Below are positions 52,617 to 64,000 of a DNA stretch of 64,000 nucleotides, piece by piece. The notes below the pieces were generated by a model. The model ran no database searches. It had not been told where the DNA came from and was given only the letters and a program-made list of their open reading frames with translations. This DNA comes from Hymenolepis diminuta (Eukaryota; Platyhelminthes; Cestoda; Cyclophyllidea; Hymenolepididae). The stretch lies in the NCBI GenBank assembly GCA_900708905.1, contig CAADRB010000006.1, positions 3,827,893 through 3,891,892 on the forward strand, read 5' to 3'. The position numbers were made by a program, and so were the translations under genes. Positions within the stretch are counted from its first letter, which is position 1, and each line of letters begins with the position of its first letter.

Positions 52617-53172
52617 TTCCGGGTGGGTAAGGTATCTGAGGATACTTATATTTTAGTAATTTAAACTAACCTCACAATAATAATTGATGCCTTTTTTATA
52701 CCAAAGATCTCATGCTAGATACTACTTTAACTAATAGAATGAAAAGACAAGCAGTGTAATAGTGTCTACAAAAGCGAAAAACAGGAATTTAGAAAGTGTG
52801 GGATTTCTACAAGTCACCAAATCTTTCGATTGCAAAGTCAGATAGGAAGTGCTGAGTGAAAACACTCACTCACTCACGTGAGGCTGGGCGGGACGTGATT
52901 GAAAAGAAGGTTAATAAGCATCCCTACAACACCAATTCCTCCTCTCTGACAGAAGTAATAAGACCGAGGAATGGAAGACATCGAAAACACCATCTCATCA
53001 AAGCTTGCAATGGCTTTCAGACTCAAATCGAGTGATAGAAGTTGAAGGAGGATATATAGAATGAGACCTAGATCAATAGACATTATGATTATTTGTTTCA
53101 ACCATGAAGAGCCTCATTTTCTCTTTTTCTAAAAGTGTGTAGGGTGTCCTCAGATGCCTTGTGCACCCTGTA
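52617..53172 (+). mobile_element. Internally deleted mariner copy, ~0.56 kb (MITE-like)
   Basis: Same family as the element at 41063-42512 but in the opposite orientation in the window. It keeps both terminal inverted repeats (ggtaaggtatctgaggatac near 52627; ctgaggacaccct read on the minus strand at the right end, followed by gtgcaccctgta). About 920 bp of the interior is missing. The deletion junction is near 52865-52885, marked by a short actc repeat (cactcactcactcacg). Beyond the junction it retains the last ~80 transposase codons through VIEVEGGYIE. By eye the first ~190 nt and the last ~250 nt are nearly identical to the longer copy. Confidence 0.75.
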
Positions 53173-53679
53173 TATTATTTTTTTTACTCAACAGAGAGTG
53201 TGATGATCTGTTATTCTCTGTGGGATTAGATTAATAGGATTAGATCCAATTACCATCAAATTCTAAAATACGAGCTTTTAGACTTCTCCTATATTGTTAT
53301 TTAGCGTGAAGGAATGTCTAATTTTGCCAGCTGAAGACTGTCACTTTTTGATAACCATTCGAGTCTAAATCTAAGGCAGATTTTATTCTCGCATGGTCTT
53401 TGGAATTACGTCTTGTATTCTATAATAAAATACGGTTTCAAATGAATTAACTAGAGTAGAGCTTCAATTTCCTGCTAGCTTGGGTACTATCTTGAAATAA
53501 ATAAACCCCATTATCCAATCAAAACCAGAAATTTGGGATCTTTATTCATTCGTATATAGCCGATAGTCCCCTTATTAGAGCTTCAAAGGACTTTTGAGTA
53601 CTCTCTTTGCAAATACTCACTTCATCCATTACTCACGCACTCTCCCCCACTCTTCTGATCTTTAGTGATACATGAACTT

Positions 53680-53805
53680 TGTTCAATACAATCCTGCTCT
53701 TTATTTTATTGTGTGGTGAAAATCAGTAGTAATAGGATGGGAATAGGTAAAAGTATATCTACGGGTTTGAAAGTAATAATTAATGGCGGCACTCCTCTAG
53801 CATAA
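53680..53805 (+). repeat. Unclassified dispersed repeat, copy 3
   Basis: Aligns with 1890-2020 from aactttgttcaatac through gtgtggtgaaaatcagtagt to the ctcctct block. Starts about 500 bp after the short mariner copy. Confidence 0.4.
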
Positions 53806-56289
53806 AACACAGAAATGCAGAAGGAAGTTAAATTTCAAATTTTCGATATGCCTAAGCTCACCAGGGTTACTTGCTCCTTTGAAAACAACTCTAATAAAGA
53901 ACTGATATGCAGCATATAAATAAATCAAAATTATGTAAATGCGTATATAATTATACATATTAGAATTTATACTTGTACTTATTACCTTATCCAAATTAAC
54001 GAGGATTCTTCCTCGAAGCCTAAAAATTTCTATTCAGCCATCAAAAATGACGTATAATGAATAGTACTGCATTATAACCGACAAATAGGATTCTACTTAA
54101 AATATTTGAAAGAAAGCAAATAAATATGCGGTTTTAATTGTTTAAGCTGTCAATTGTCTTGAGACTACATTATGACGCCTGCGGCTTTGGGTTCTGCATG
54201 ACGGGTCCTAGAAATCCTTTGCAGTAATCTGAGCATGCTTTTGTAATGACCATCCGCCTTCTTTGAACTCGAACAATTGTCTCTCGAACTTCATAGTGAT
54301 AATTTTTTTATTTATTCATAATTTTATTTAGAACAATTTTATTTATTCTTAGTGAGGAACTACTTTTTAATCGCCTATATAGACCGGAGGGGCTAATTCC
54401 TAATCTGGGAAATTACAATAAAAATGCATATTTTAAGGTGATAATTAATTATTCAAGGATATAAATGTCAAAAATATTCAAGCGCCTTTACTCATAACCT
54501 TCATACAACTTATTTTTTACATAAATCTTAAATCCACGGAAAGTCTTATTTTTCAATTAAAGAAACAAACTGAGTAAATACCAGTGTGACAATATTAATT
54601 AGTCTCCATAATTGGCAGCCTAGTAATAACAATATTTGGAGATAACTAAATAAACAACGTAACAAAGTTGATTCAAACGATGGAAAATCTGCTAATGATC
54701 ATAATCAATGAGGGCTAATTCCAGTAGAATCATAAAAGTATTCATTTGACTTGGAGAGTGTCAGCAAAGAACTTTAAGCAAAATGAATTAAATTTAGTTT
54801 GAATTGATGAATCTCGAATGTTATTTAATATGTGGAGTCACTAATACCATATTGAATCAATTCGTTGACGATTGAAGTTTACAGTGGTTCATCAAACTGT
54901 AGAGATAATCGTACGAGTTGGAAACAATGAAAGCATTTTTATTAAAATATAACCTACCTTATGATGGAGTCCGTTTCTTCATCACTCTTATGTAAAGTTT
55001 TTTTATGGTCTACTATTAAAAAAGAGGTTCTAGAAGGGAGTTTAATTCCATCAAACGTAAATCAACACGCACAATATCCTTGAGCATTCTCTATTCTCCA
55101 ATTGGTCAATCCTCTCGTTAGTTGGCCGTCTTCCTCACAATCATATCGCATCTTTAAAGGGAAAATTTCCATTGCCCTATTTTATTTCTGACTTTCCCTC
55201 ATTTAGAAGGAGCGGATGTCCATATATGGAATAGAAATTTTGAAAGATATTTTATTTCATTTTTCAGGATTCCGTCTTCTTAGAGAAATGCTTACCTCAG
55301 TTAATTTCTGTAACTGACACGTATTGAATAAGTGGTGAAACTTGTTAGAGGGAACTCGAGTAAGTCCCCACTACAGTATTTAGACAGTAACTGCTATAAG
55401 GAGAATTCTATCATTTAAAGTTTTAACTAATAATTTACGAATCCACGTCCTGACAAGCTGGATAGACATTTGAGTTTGCATACAATTTGATATTATGTGA
55501 ATGTGATTTTAAATAACAAATACCACCCCTTCATGTTAGTTTAATACCTGTTCTTTTAGAACCTATAAAATTGCATTTTAAAGCGCTTATGAAAGCAATT
55601 TAAATTTTTCGTAATTGTGGATTTTTTAGAGCTCAGATCATTTTGCCACTAAATACTAATTCAATTGTCTATCAGAAAAGACGCTTTGATACAAATTAAT
55701 TAGGTAAATAAGCTTGACATTTTGTCCGAATTTTCTTGTATTTAATCACCCATAACCGCCATACATAAATTCATCTCTAAAAATTCTGAGGTCAAGTTGA
55801 ACCCAGGATCAAAAAGTCGCTTAATAAGCTAGAATAATTGAAAAAATGCGCCTTCGTTCCTAAAATTTCATATAAAAAATATGTTTAATCGCATTTTTCT
55901 TGCTTTCTCCCTATCATTTTGTTCCGTATATGATTTGTGCATTGACGATCAAGCGGTTTATCTAATTTCAATCACTACGTATTACAAGCGTTTTGAATTT
56001 TATTTTTTCATTTGGTCACTTTTTTGCTTTCAGGTTGTAGGTTTGTATATTCTCTCTGTTCTCTTTAAATGTAAATGCTCAGACGCCAATTCAATTTCCT
56101 TCCTAATTTGCGGCAAATGAGAATGCGGCAGTTCAGTTATTATTCTCTGTTCTACATTTTATACAGCTTTTTTCGTACCATTGGTCTAGCCAAATTCCTG
56201 ATTACATTACGTAGCAACTGGCTGTTAACCAAGGAACTTTAACTAAGCAGCTTTCGCTCACATCCTGCGCTTAGATCGTCTGAAGTTAG

Positions 56290-56426
56290 CCAATGGAATA
56301 CGGTATCAATTCGGTCAATTTTGAATGAAAGTATAAAAAGTCACGGAATTAATTGCAGCTTGTAAAAAGTGAAATAAGCAGAATGGACGAAGTTGTTAAT
56401 TTATCTATGTACATTTACCCCACTCT
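56290..56426 (+). promoter_or_regulatory. Promoter-like CCAAT/TATA patch with a short open frame
   Basis: CCAAT at 56290-56294, TATAAAA at 56332-56338, and an ATG at 56383, about 50 nt after the TATA. The frame from that ATG (MDEVVNLSMYIYPTL) runs 15 codons, with a possible GTAAAT donor at 56427. No following exon was identified. Confidence 0.2.
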
Positions 56427-59400
56427 GTAAATCAAATGTATCCTTTTGAAAAACTCTCCATTTTTCTTGACTTAATCTGCTGGGTGTGAGTAATAGTATC
56501 CGTAACATTACTCTTGTGGATACAAAGCAGAGCCTATCATGTATCTGTAGCGAAGTAATGTTATATTACACGCTTTTCATAATTATAAAGTTCAGCACTG
56601 AATGGAAGATCAAATTCACTTAATAACAAGGGAATCGATTGGTCATTACATATTTTAGGAGTGAACAAAAGAACTGCCTCAGGCAATATGTGGGCATCAG
56701 AGCTCAAAACTACGCAGTTCATAGGTGATTTGCTTTTCTGATAAGTCGGGCTTGCTACAAAGTCCTCTCCTTATAATGTGAAGCTAATCCAAGGGCTAAA
56801 AAGGCACATACATTAGCCCAGGTCCATTTTAAATAAAGAATTATAATTCAAAATTCCAAAGCGCAGTGTATGCCTGAGGTTGGAAGTATAGTTCTAAAAC
56901 AGTCTAGTTTCTTTCACTTGAAAACTATGAGAATCAGAGATAGGAAAATAGATTATGGTGAGCAGTCATTCTATGAAAATGAAATTAAACTGAAGAAGCT
57001 GGGATACCGGTGTTGTAGACTGTAGCAGTTGACGGGATGGTGTGGAAATGAACTGAAAGTCTAAATAGTTATTCAGAAATTGACTATAAATATTGAAAAA
57101 TTCGAATTTTTCCTGGGGAAGAATTAAATTATTCTTAATAAACGGAAAGAATGTAACAATTAGTGCTGAATAAATAGAAAAGAAAACTAAGATGCTCCTC
57201 AATGCGTTTTCCAGTATTTTGAATAGGAAATCTGGAATATAGAATATTTCCTTTCCCAAACCTTCCGCAGAATTCTGACTCTATAAATTAATGAATTTCT
57301 CTACGATTCGGAGGCAGATCAAACTTTGGGGAATTTTTTTCCTAAGCAATTTTTTCGATATCCCGGATAATGAAAATTTAATTTACTACTACGGAGATTA
57401 AGAGCACTGAAAATGGACGGCTCAGCTGTGTCATCCATCAAAGAACAATTCCGATTTCCGAAATTGCTATAAATGTCTTTCCCTAACCAAAGGACATGAT
57501 GAAGACTTGATGATCTTGAACTTTTATAATTTTCTACTATTTCAAAGAATCGTTTCGAATGTCTACTGTTTTTGAGTGATCTTCAAAAACTTTGTTTAGC
57601 TAATATCTGTTATTGAATTCTCAGAATGATCGAACAAAGTGATGATATCACATCAGAGGACTTTGCTAATGAATGTATAAAGTTTGATATCAAATGTGAC
57701 AGGGGCATGAATCTGGTGAAATCCGCTGAACACAAGTATTTGAATTGAAGTTCTAGTGGAACTGTGTCCCGGAATGTTTCCTCACTCCATAAACCTTCAA
57801 CTGAATTCTAGCTGTAAAATAATTTACCTGGCATTGGCCAAATAAATCTCACCTCTGGCGTCAAATTTTACGATCCTCAACATCAACCGACATAAATATA
57901 ACATTAATGGGATAGCTTTGGAAGACTCCTATAAAATTAAAGGTTTAACCTATTGAATGTTTCCTCTAGGATTTTTCTTCGACTTTGACGATTATGAAGA
58001 ACTTTGAATATAAATGTTCTCTTTTCACCTTTTTACTTCTCAGGATTACCCTAATGCTATGAGAAGTTTAATGACCCTCAAAATTTTCATTTATATATGG
58101 AGAGGACCTAACAAGTATTATTAAATCGTGAGATTTCCTGCAGTTCTCCCAACGTCTGTCCATTTTATAAAATCCTCCTGAGACATGACGACTTGAGTAT
58201 GATTAACTTCTCCTTGATGTCAAGCCCATCTCGATGGTCGACTTAAACAGATCACATTATACTAAGCTATGATCTGGATTTTCAATGCGTTACGTTTTTA
58301 AATTGGTTTATAGCAACAATAAATGCTGATATTTTTGAAATACTCATCTCTCTGCATGAAAGGTTTAGGCCAAATGAATGCATGAAATTTCTCCGAAACA
58401 TAATCGCACCTAAAGATATGTAAATGGGAGATTTATTTAACACATTTCCGATAAGAGTCATAATAGAAATAACGTTCTCAGCATTTCATGTAAATGCCAA
58501 TTTCCAGCTTCCATGCTCCGTCATCAAGTAACCCATACGCGTTTAATAAATCACAGTCCGGTGCATTGCGCCTACAAATAAAATATCTGAAATAATAGTG
58601 AAATATGTGATGAATCGTAAATCATTTTTTATTGTTCAATATTTATCTTAATTTCGAGGGAATTTACGGAGCTAATTCCAACTACTTTCTGCTAACTAAA
58701 TGCAAGTTGTAGAAAATTCTGTCGTTTATTCTGATTACTTTTTTGAGCAAATCTTACAATAGGAGCAACTGGTAATATTTTATGATGTTGATAAGTTAAA
58801 ATGTTTACATTTTATTACTATAAGTAAATTTTACTAATTTAAAGTATAGCAAAAATAGAACAGAATTTCAGAAAATAAAATAAAAAAATAAATCTTCAAA
58901 AACATTCAACTCTTTGATTAAAGTGATTCAATACTTGAGCACAATGAGGAAGCGAAAGCGACCTATCCTTAATTAATCGAGAGCAAAACAATTGACTAAT
59001 TTCTATGGTGGTACAAAGAAAGTTTTAATCGTATAAGAGCTTCTGAACAGGCGATATAGCAGAGCAGTCTAGTTAGAGATAAACTGAGGAGATTAAAGAA
59101 TATATGTAACGAAGTCGAAAGCCAAGAGTTTTACTAATAATAAGTTCATTTATTTAAAAAGCGTTTACAACATAGGAGGTGGACAGTAGGATGCATACCT
59201 TTCAACCTCTAATATAGTGAGGAGAGATCTCTGTGAGGCTTCATATTTTGACATTCTTCTTAGGCTTCAGTTTGGTTCTGACAGTTATATTCATGATGAT
59301 ATTCTTCCTTTATTTTTAGAGGGGGTCTAAATTTGGCATGATCGCATGAAAGTACACATCCGGTAGCTCAAAAATATAAGATGAGTGATAGTGTTGGATG

Positions 59401-59456
59401 AACCCCTCTTCTGAAATATTTTATCTTACAGCTTTCCTAATTATCACCAAATTAAA

Positions 59457-59870
59457 CTATCTTGTCCTATTATTATGTCTGTAAGTTCTCACCCTTTTCC
59501 TGTTATCCACTGCACTCCAAAACAAACACCGTGCGTCCTCAACCGGCCTACTTTTCATCGATCGGAAAGGACATCGCTTAGTCAGCTTCGTTATCAATCG
59601 GTCCTGCCTGCACCGGCCTGTCCTTCCACCACAATCGTACCGACCAATCAAAACACGCATACATATCTCTATGCATGTCTTCACCAAAAGTGTTGATTAT
59701 AAATAACCTCCAGTACACACAGACAGGACAGGGTGGACCCCAGTTAGACCCCAGCCCGCCAGTCTCATCTCTCGTCGTTCAATCCTCCAGTTCCCTAATT
59801 TTCCTTGAGACTTTGTACTGAGCTTACTCAATATAACTTGGTCAACACTATCCTTGGTGTCCTTTTCCTT
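59457..59870 (+). promoter_or_regulatory. GC-richer island with CCAAT and TATA boxes; promoter or solo-LTR candidate
   Basis: This block is clearly richer in C and G than its surroundings. It holds cgaccaatcaaaac near 59640 and tataaataacc near 59699, followed by a pyrimidine-rich stretch (tctcatctctcgtcgttcaa) about 65 nt later. No downstream gene was recognised, and I could not define terminal repeats or target duplications. It could be a promoter with an untranslated exon, or a solitary long terminal repeat. Confidence 0.25.
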
Positions 59871-62800
59871 CATCTGCTGTTAACCCTTAGCCACTACAAT
59901 AGCATTGCCAGTTTCGTTTTGTGCACTTGTCGTAACCATTATGACGAAGTTCTACTATGTTTTTGGTTCTGAAATCAATCACTTGTCCACTTTCTAGTGG
60001 GCAATGTAATTCTTACTTTAAAATGTGAATGTTTTGAAACTCGATTTTCTGAGTCACCTCAGAGATACTTTTGATCAGTTGATTTAAGTGAATGGGTTGA
60101 TTTATTTTATGTTCATGCAATCACAAGCAGGTAGATGAGAATAATAAGCACGATTGCCTAGCTTATAGAAAACTTTAAAAATAGCGAAACGAACGATAAA
60201 TTGACCTATCTTAAAACTTAAATAAAACTTTTGTCAATGGAACCCTTTTATGCTTTTGCTTTCCTTGCATCAAATCCTTGAAACACTTTCCCTTGCGTGA
60301 GCTTCTGTCTTTTCCTTCACAAAAAATCTTCTAATATTTAGTTATCTTTTCTATAAGAAATAGATAAATTAAGTTCTGTAGCTAAATGAACTGATCGCAC
60401 AAATTTTTATAACACCAGTGTGAAAAGAAAAAACTCGAATCGATGTCCAAAATGATCATCTGATCTACTGAGCTGGGTGATACTTGTCGGCGAAGGTTGT
60501 TAGAATGTGATTTTCTCAACCAGTGATGCCTGTTGAAAAAATCTTCCCCTTCAGCATCGATGGTGGAAAAGATAAAGTGCACATCCTTCAAGCCAGAAGT
60601 CATGAGATCGATGTTCCAGTGACGTAGATGGTCTACTGTGCTGGTTACTTCAAGTTTGTAGCGGATGCTACACCAATAAGTCTTCTTGCTACACCTAATT
60701 AATTCTCCTAAGCAGTTCGAATAACCTCTAGCAGAATCCTCTATTATCAGTTCACTCCCAAATTAGCTAAGCTACGCCCCAAGTGGTAAGAACCAGAAAG
60801 ATGCTGAGTGGAGAGGATTTATTGATCACTTCCTTGTTCTTGTGAGTCAAAACTTAGTCATTAAATAAAAAACCATGCTAGGCTGCTGGGATCTTGATTG
60901 CTGATTGGTTGAGGAGGTCTCTGCACACACGACCGCTCTTGTTCTCAACGCGACCGGCTACATACCGCACTTCTCAGAAAGTTCTAGCGCACATGATTCA
61001 ATTAGCCTTGTTAGCGTTGTGAACCCCACAAGCTAATTAGAGGGGTGATAGAAGCCGACTTCCAATTCGGTGGGGCTCCAGAATATCTTCTCTCAACCAA
61101 GATCAAGATATAATGGCATCTTTATCAATGGGATTGGAAAGTTCGAATCCGAAAAAAAGGGGTTAAGATATAAAGTAAAACGAAATTTATGGAAATTAGC
61201 GCAAAAAATTTGCGCTTGTGCTAAAATTCCTGTTCAATCCAAGGCAGATAAAATGCGATAATCGATTGTAGTAAATTTATAAACTTAAACGAAAGGCAAA
61301 TAAGTTTAGAATTGCCCGTGTCGACAAATTTGTGGCTATCTTGGAAACATGTTTTCTTTGCACTTAATTCAACCACGAACTTTGATGGGTTAATGTCTGT
61401 TGTGGAAAACTTAAAATAACCACATTTTGGAAATTCTTGTAACTACTGCTCTGAATTTGATGGTCTTGTTGCGAATTCCAAAATTTTTGAATGATTTGCA
61501 TTTTTGATTTTGAAAATCTAGACTGACACAGTGAGCAGAGGTCAGTTTACTAGAAAAAGGCTCCTGTTTTATACTTTGCTTGCTGTGAGTTATGAAATTT
61601 TCTTCGGAGGCGATTATGCTATAAAGATTTATCATTGATTTAAAAAATACGTATGGACTCAGTTCTACAAAGCGGGAAAAAGTATTAATGTTTATTGGCT
61701 TTCTGTGGATTTTATAAATCGGTGATAATATCTAGCGCTTCCATTAGCAAATAAGATGAACTTGGTTTGCTCTATAGATAACAATAGAATACTTATTGAG
61801 ATTGGAAAATTATAAAACAAAGTTGACAATGGTATAATCTAAGCTTCTAATACCATTGAACTATCATTGGATGCCGGCGAATTACCACGCAATTACGATT
61901 GCTAAGATCAAAACGGCAGGGAAAAGACGGTTCTCTTATTAATATACCGAAAGTGTATTAGGAAGGGTATAAACGGTTGACCGCCCGGTTAATCAATAAC
62001 TGCAGTAATTACAAAATTTTTGTCCCATGCATGAGCTGGGAAGAATAAAAAATCAATAATGTTGTGCAGGAGAGATCGGACCAGTGAATTTTGCTTTCTT
62101 GTGGTAAAACATTCCGTTAGACTGTCTTATAATCTGATTAACATAAGCTTCACAAAAACTCCTGCACATTTCAATTCATATATTTTCCGGATTATTTAAA
62201 ATATTAATAGGAAAATAACTCAGCTTTTTTCGGATAATAACATATATAAGAGAATAAACAAACACAATGTGAAAAGTAGGGGAATACGTGTATCATGGTA
62301 TAGTAAGCATATCTAGCCATACAGAGTAGAGTTGTCAATTATTTTAAGTTGATTACTTTGGCTGAGTTCACCGTGACTAAACTCTACTGAGTTCTGTTAG
62401 AGTTAGCTTTTTCCACCTTTTTATCCCAGTAAATAGGAAAAATATCAAAAAAATCTACTTGATGGACTTCGCAAAACACAAATTCACCCAAAAGATAAAT
62501 TTTGATAATTTTAACTTGATTATGAAGCGTTACCCATTAAGAATAAAGGCGCACAGGTTCAACAGTAAAAGTAATTGAAGTAAAAGTTTTGATGCTCTGA
62601 CTTTAGTTTTGCCCTTCTCTTGAATCCAGATAGAAATAGTTTGTCCTTCCCTGTGTTCAAATGCTTTTCCTTAATGAGAATATTTTTAAGGTTTTGCCCT
62701 CCCGAGAGGAATATCGGCAATGATAACCACGACGAATAAGCCAGTTTAAAACAGGATAAGAAAGCATATTAAAACATGCCACTGTTTTAGCAAGATCAGT

Positions 62801-63781
62801 AATCTATCGTAAATGATTGTAGGAAAAACTTTAATGAAGAAGTAAGACTTTGAAGGATGCTGCAAATGTAGAGTTTGATTCCTGATTTTAGTATCTTGTT
62901 CACAAATTTTCAATTATAGAATAATGCTAACCGAAGCTTAAAACCATATTTCAGGAAAAAATTCGCCTTCAAGTAATATATTAATTTTGCTCTCATTCAT
63001 TCAAACCCCTATTCGTCGCATGTCAACAGAATGAACAAATATATATATAAATCAGTATTAATTCTACCATGACAGAAATGGATTGAAAGTTGAAATAGCA
63101 GTTAATTTCCACCAAGCAATTTAAAAGTTTACTGCATTAATATGTTAAGAAAGGTAAAAGCGATGTAGTGCTTAACGCTTGTATCACCAGTTTAGGAGGT
63201 CAGAAACCCTATGATCAGGAGCTTAGAATAATATTAAATTGAGATAAAATCTCCCCAAACCCATTAAAAGTGTTAGCAGCACTTGACTTAGATAGAGGGA
63301 AGATGCTTTGGAGCCATCCTTACGAGAACTTCTATCAATTTTCTTACTGACCAGAATTAACCATGGAAGTTGTCGTACATATGCCTGGATGAGCACTGAT
63401 GAGCATTGATCTCGTTGTCTCTAACTTGACAGATATGCACTGCACCGCCAGCTCACGCACAAATACTGAAGATTTTTCCTACCAAAACATTAGGTTGTAA
63501 CAGAAGTTCTGTCTAATTTTTGACCTATGTGTTTAGGGCACGATTAATGCTGTATGCTTGTCTATGCTAATTAATAAAATATTATTCCTTCTTTCAGATT
63601 GTGTGATAATTATCGTTATTAATTACTATTTCTAGCCCTAAGGTACGCTCCAAATAAAGACCATATCAGGCAATATCGGGCATATTTTACTCTTTGAGTT
63701 TCATCAAGGAAATACGGCAAGCTCTCTTCGAGCAAAAACACTCAAAAACACTTATGGAAATGATGTGTTGTGAATGAAAAG

Positions 63782-63808
63782 ACCTGCAGAAGGTGGTTTT
63801 CTGCAGGT
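63782..63808. repeat. Perfect 10-bp hairpin
   Basis: acctgcagaa and ttctgcaggt flank a 7-nt loop. Isolated in intergenic DNA with no T-run or gene end nearby. Confidence 0.4.
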
Positions 63809-64000
63809 GGTTTCATAAAGGATGATTTCAGCCTGAAAGACGAGAGACGAACCGAGAGCAGGATGCTCAATAAACTCAATTCTGAGCAATTGTAAGTTGG
63901 CATTGATGAGAATCCAATCTGCACTACTAGAGAACTAAGCGCGAAACCTTCCTCATAAGTCGCCATTTGACCGTATATAGGGAAATGAAAAGACTTGGCT

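Larger units (their letters stand above)
45256..64000. other. Gene-poor flank downstream of MED1
   Basis: AT-rich DNA without a convincing gene. It holds the SINE-like head at 48637, the deleted mariner at 52617-53172, a dispersed repeat at 53680, promoter-like patches at 56290 and 59457, and a GC-richer block at about 60880-61100. The longest open frame, 113 codons at 52323-52664, runs into the mariner end and has no recognisable domain. Confidence 0.6.

Noticed and set aside
61070..61261. Possible further SINE-like copy (ggggctccagaatatcttct resembles part of repeat A) and a gttcgaatcc box B
   Set aside because: Only a short motif is shared and no box A lies at the right distance, so it was not listed as a repeat.
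63742..63966. 74-codon minus-strand frame beginning MATYEEGFALSS at the window edge
   Set aside because: No family match, and it contains the perfect 10-bp hairpin. It could be a first exon of an off-window gene, but there is no supporting evidence.

Overview
The window is AT-rich animal nuclear DNA with two complete, divergently transcribed, intron-rich protein genes and long gene-poor flanks full of old repeats. I judge it most likely a flatworm, possibly a tapeworm. The reasons are the strongly diverged but recognisable metazoan proteins, the low GC, and a cluster of very short introns near 75 nt (75, 66, 76, 78, 74, plus one of 47) beside introns of 0.6-3.8 kb. A modal intron size near 73 nt has been reported for cestodes. 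The species is not proven by the sequence.

Layout: (i) 1-11366 is gene-poor and holds decayed dispersed repeats. (ii) 11367-25990, minus strand, is the alpha subunit of the COPI coatomer (COPA): nine coding exons, about 1276 residues, every junction phase-consistent. (iii) 25991-26395 is a roughly 400-bp head-to-head intergenic region, a probable bidirectional promoter. (iv) 26396-44723, plus strand, is Mediator subunit 1 (MED1): eleven firm coding exons and one tentative first exon, about 1564 residues, with a poly(A) signal at 45234. (v) 45256-64000 is gene-poor, with a second transposon copy, repeats and two promoter-like patches.

The two genes are housekeeping: one acts in Golgi-to-ER vesicle coats, the other in nuclear transcription. 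They share only a promoter region, and nothing suggests a joint pathway.

The clearest mobile DNA is a Tc1/mariner family present twice. One is a ~1.45-kb copy with a dead transposase (41063-42512), inserted antisense in a MED1 intron and interrupted by a 50-N gap. The other is a ~0.56-kb internally deleted copy (52617-53172). Their shared ends look nearly identical although they share the same coding lesion, which suggests recent movement of non-autonomous copies. Other points of interest are two LXXLL motifs and a Gly/Pro/Trp-rich tail in MED1, a xenin-like COPA N-terminus, and several unclassified dispersed repeat families, one of them possibly a tRNA-derived SINE. I found no convincing evidence of a wholly new biological system.
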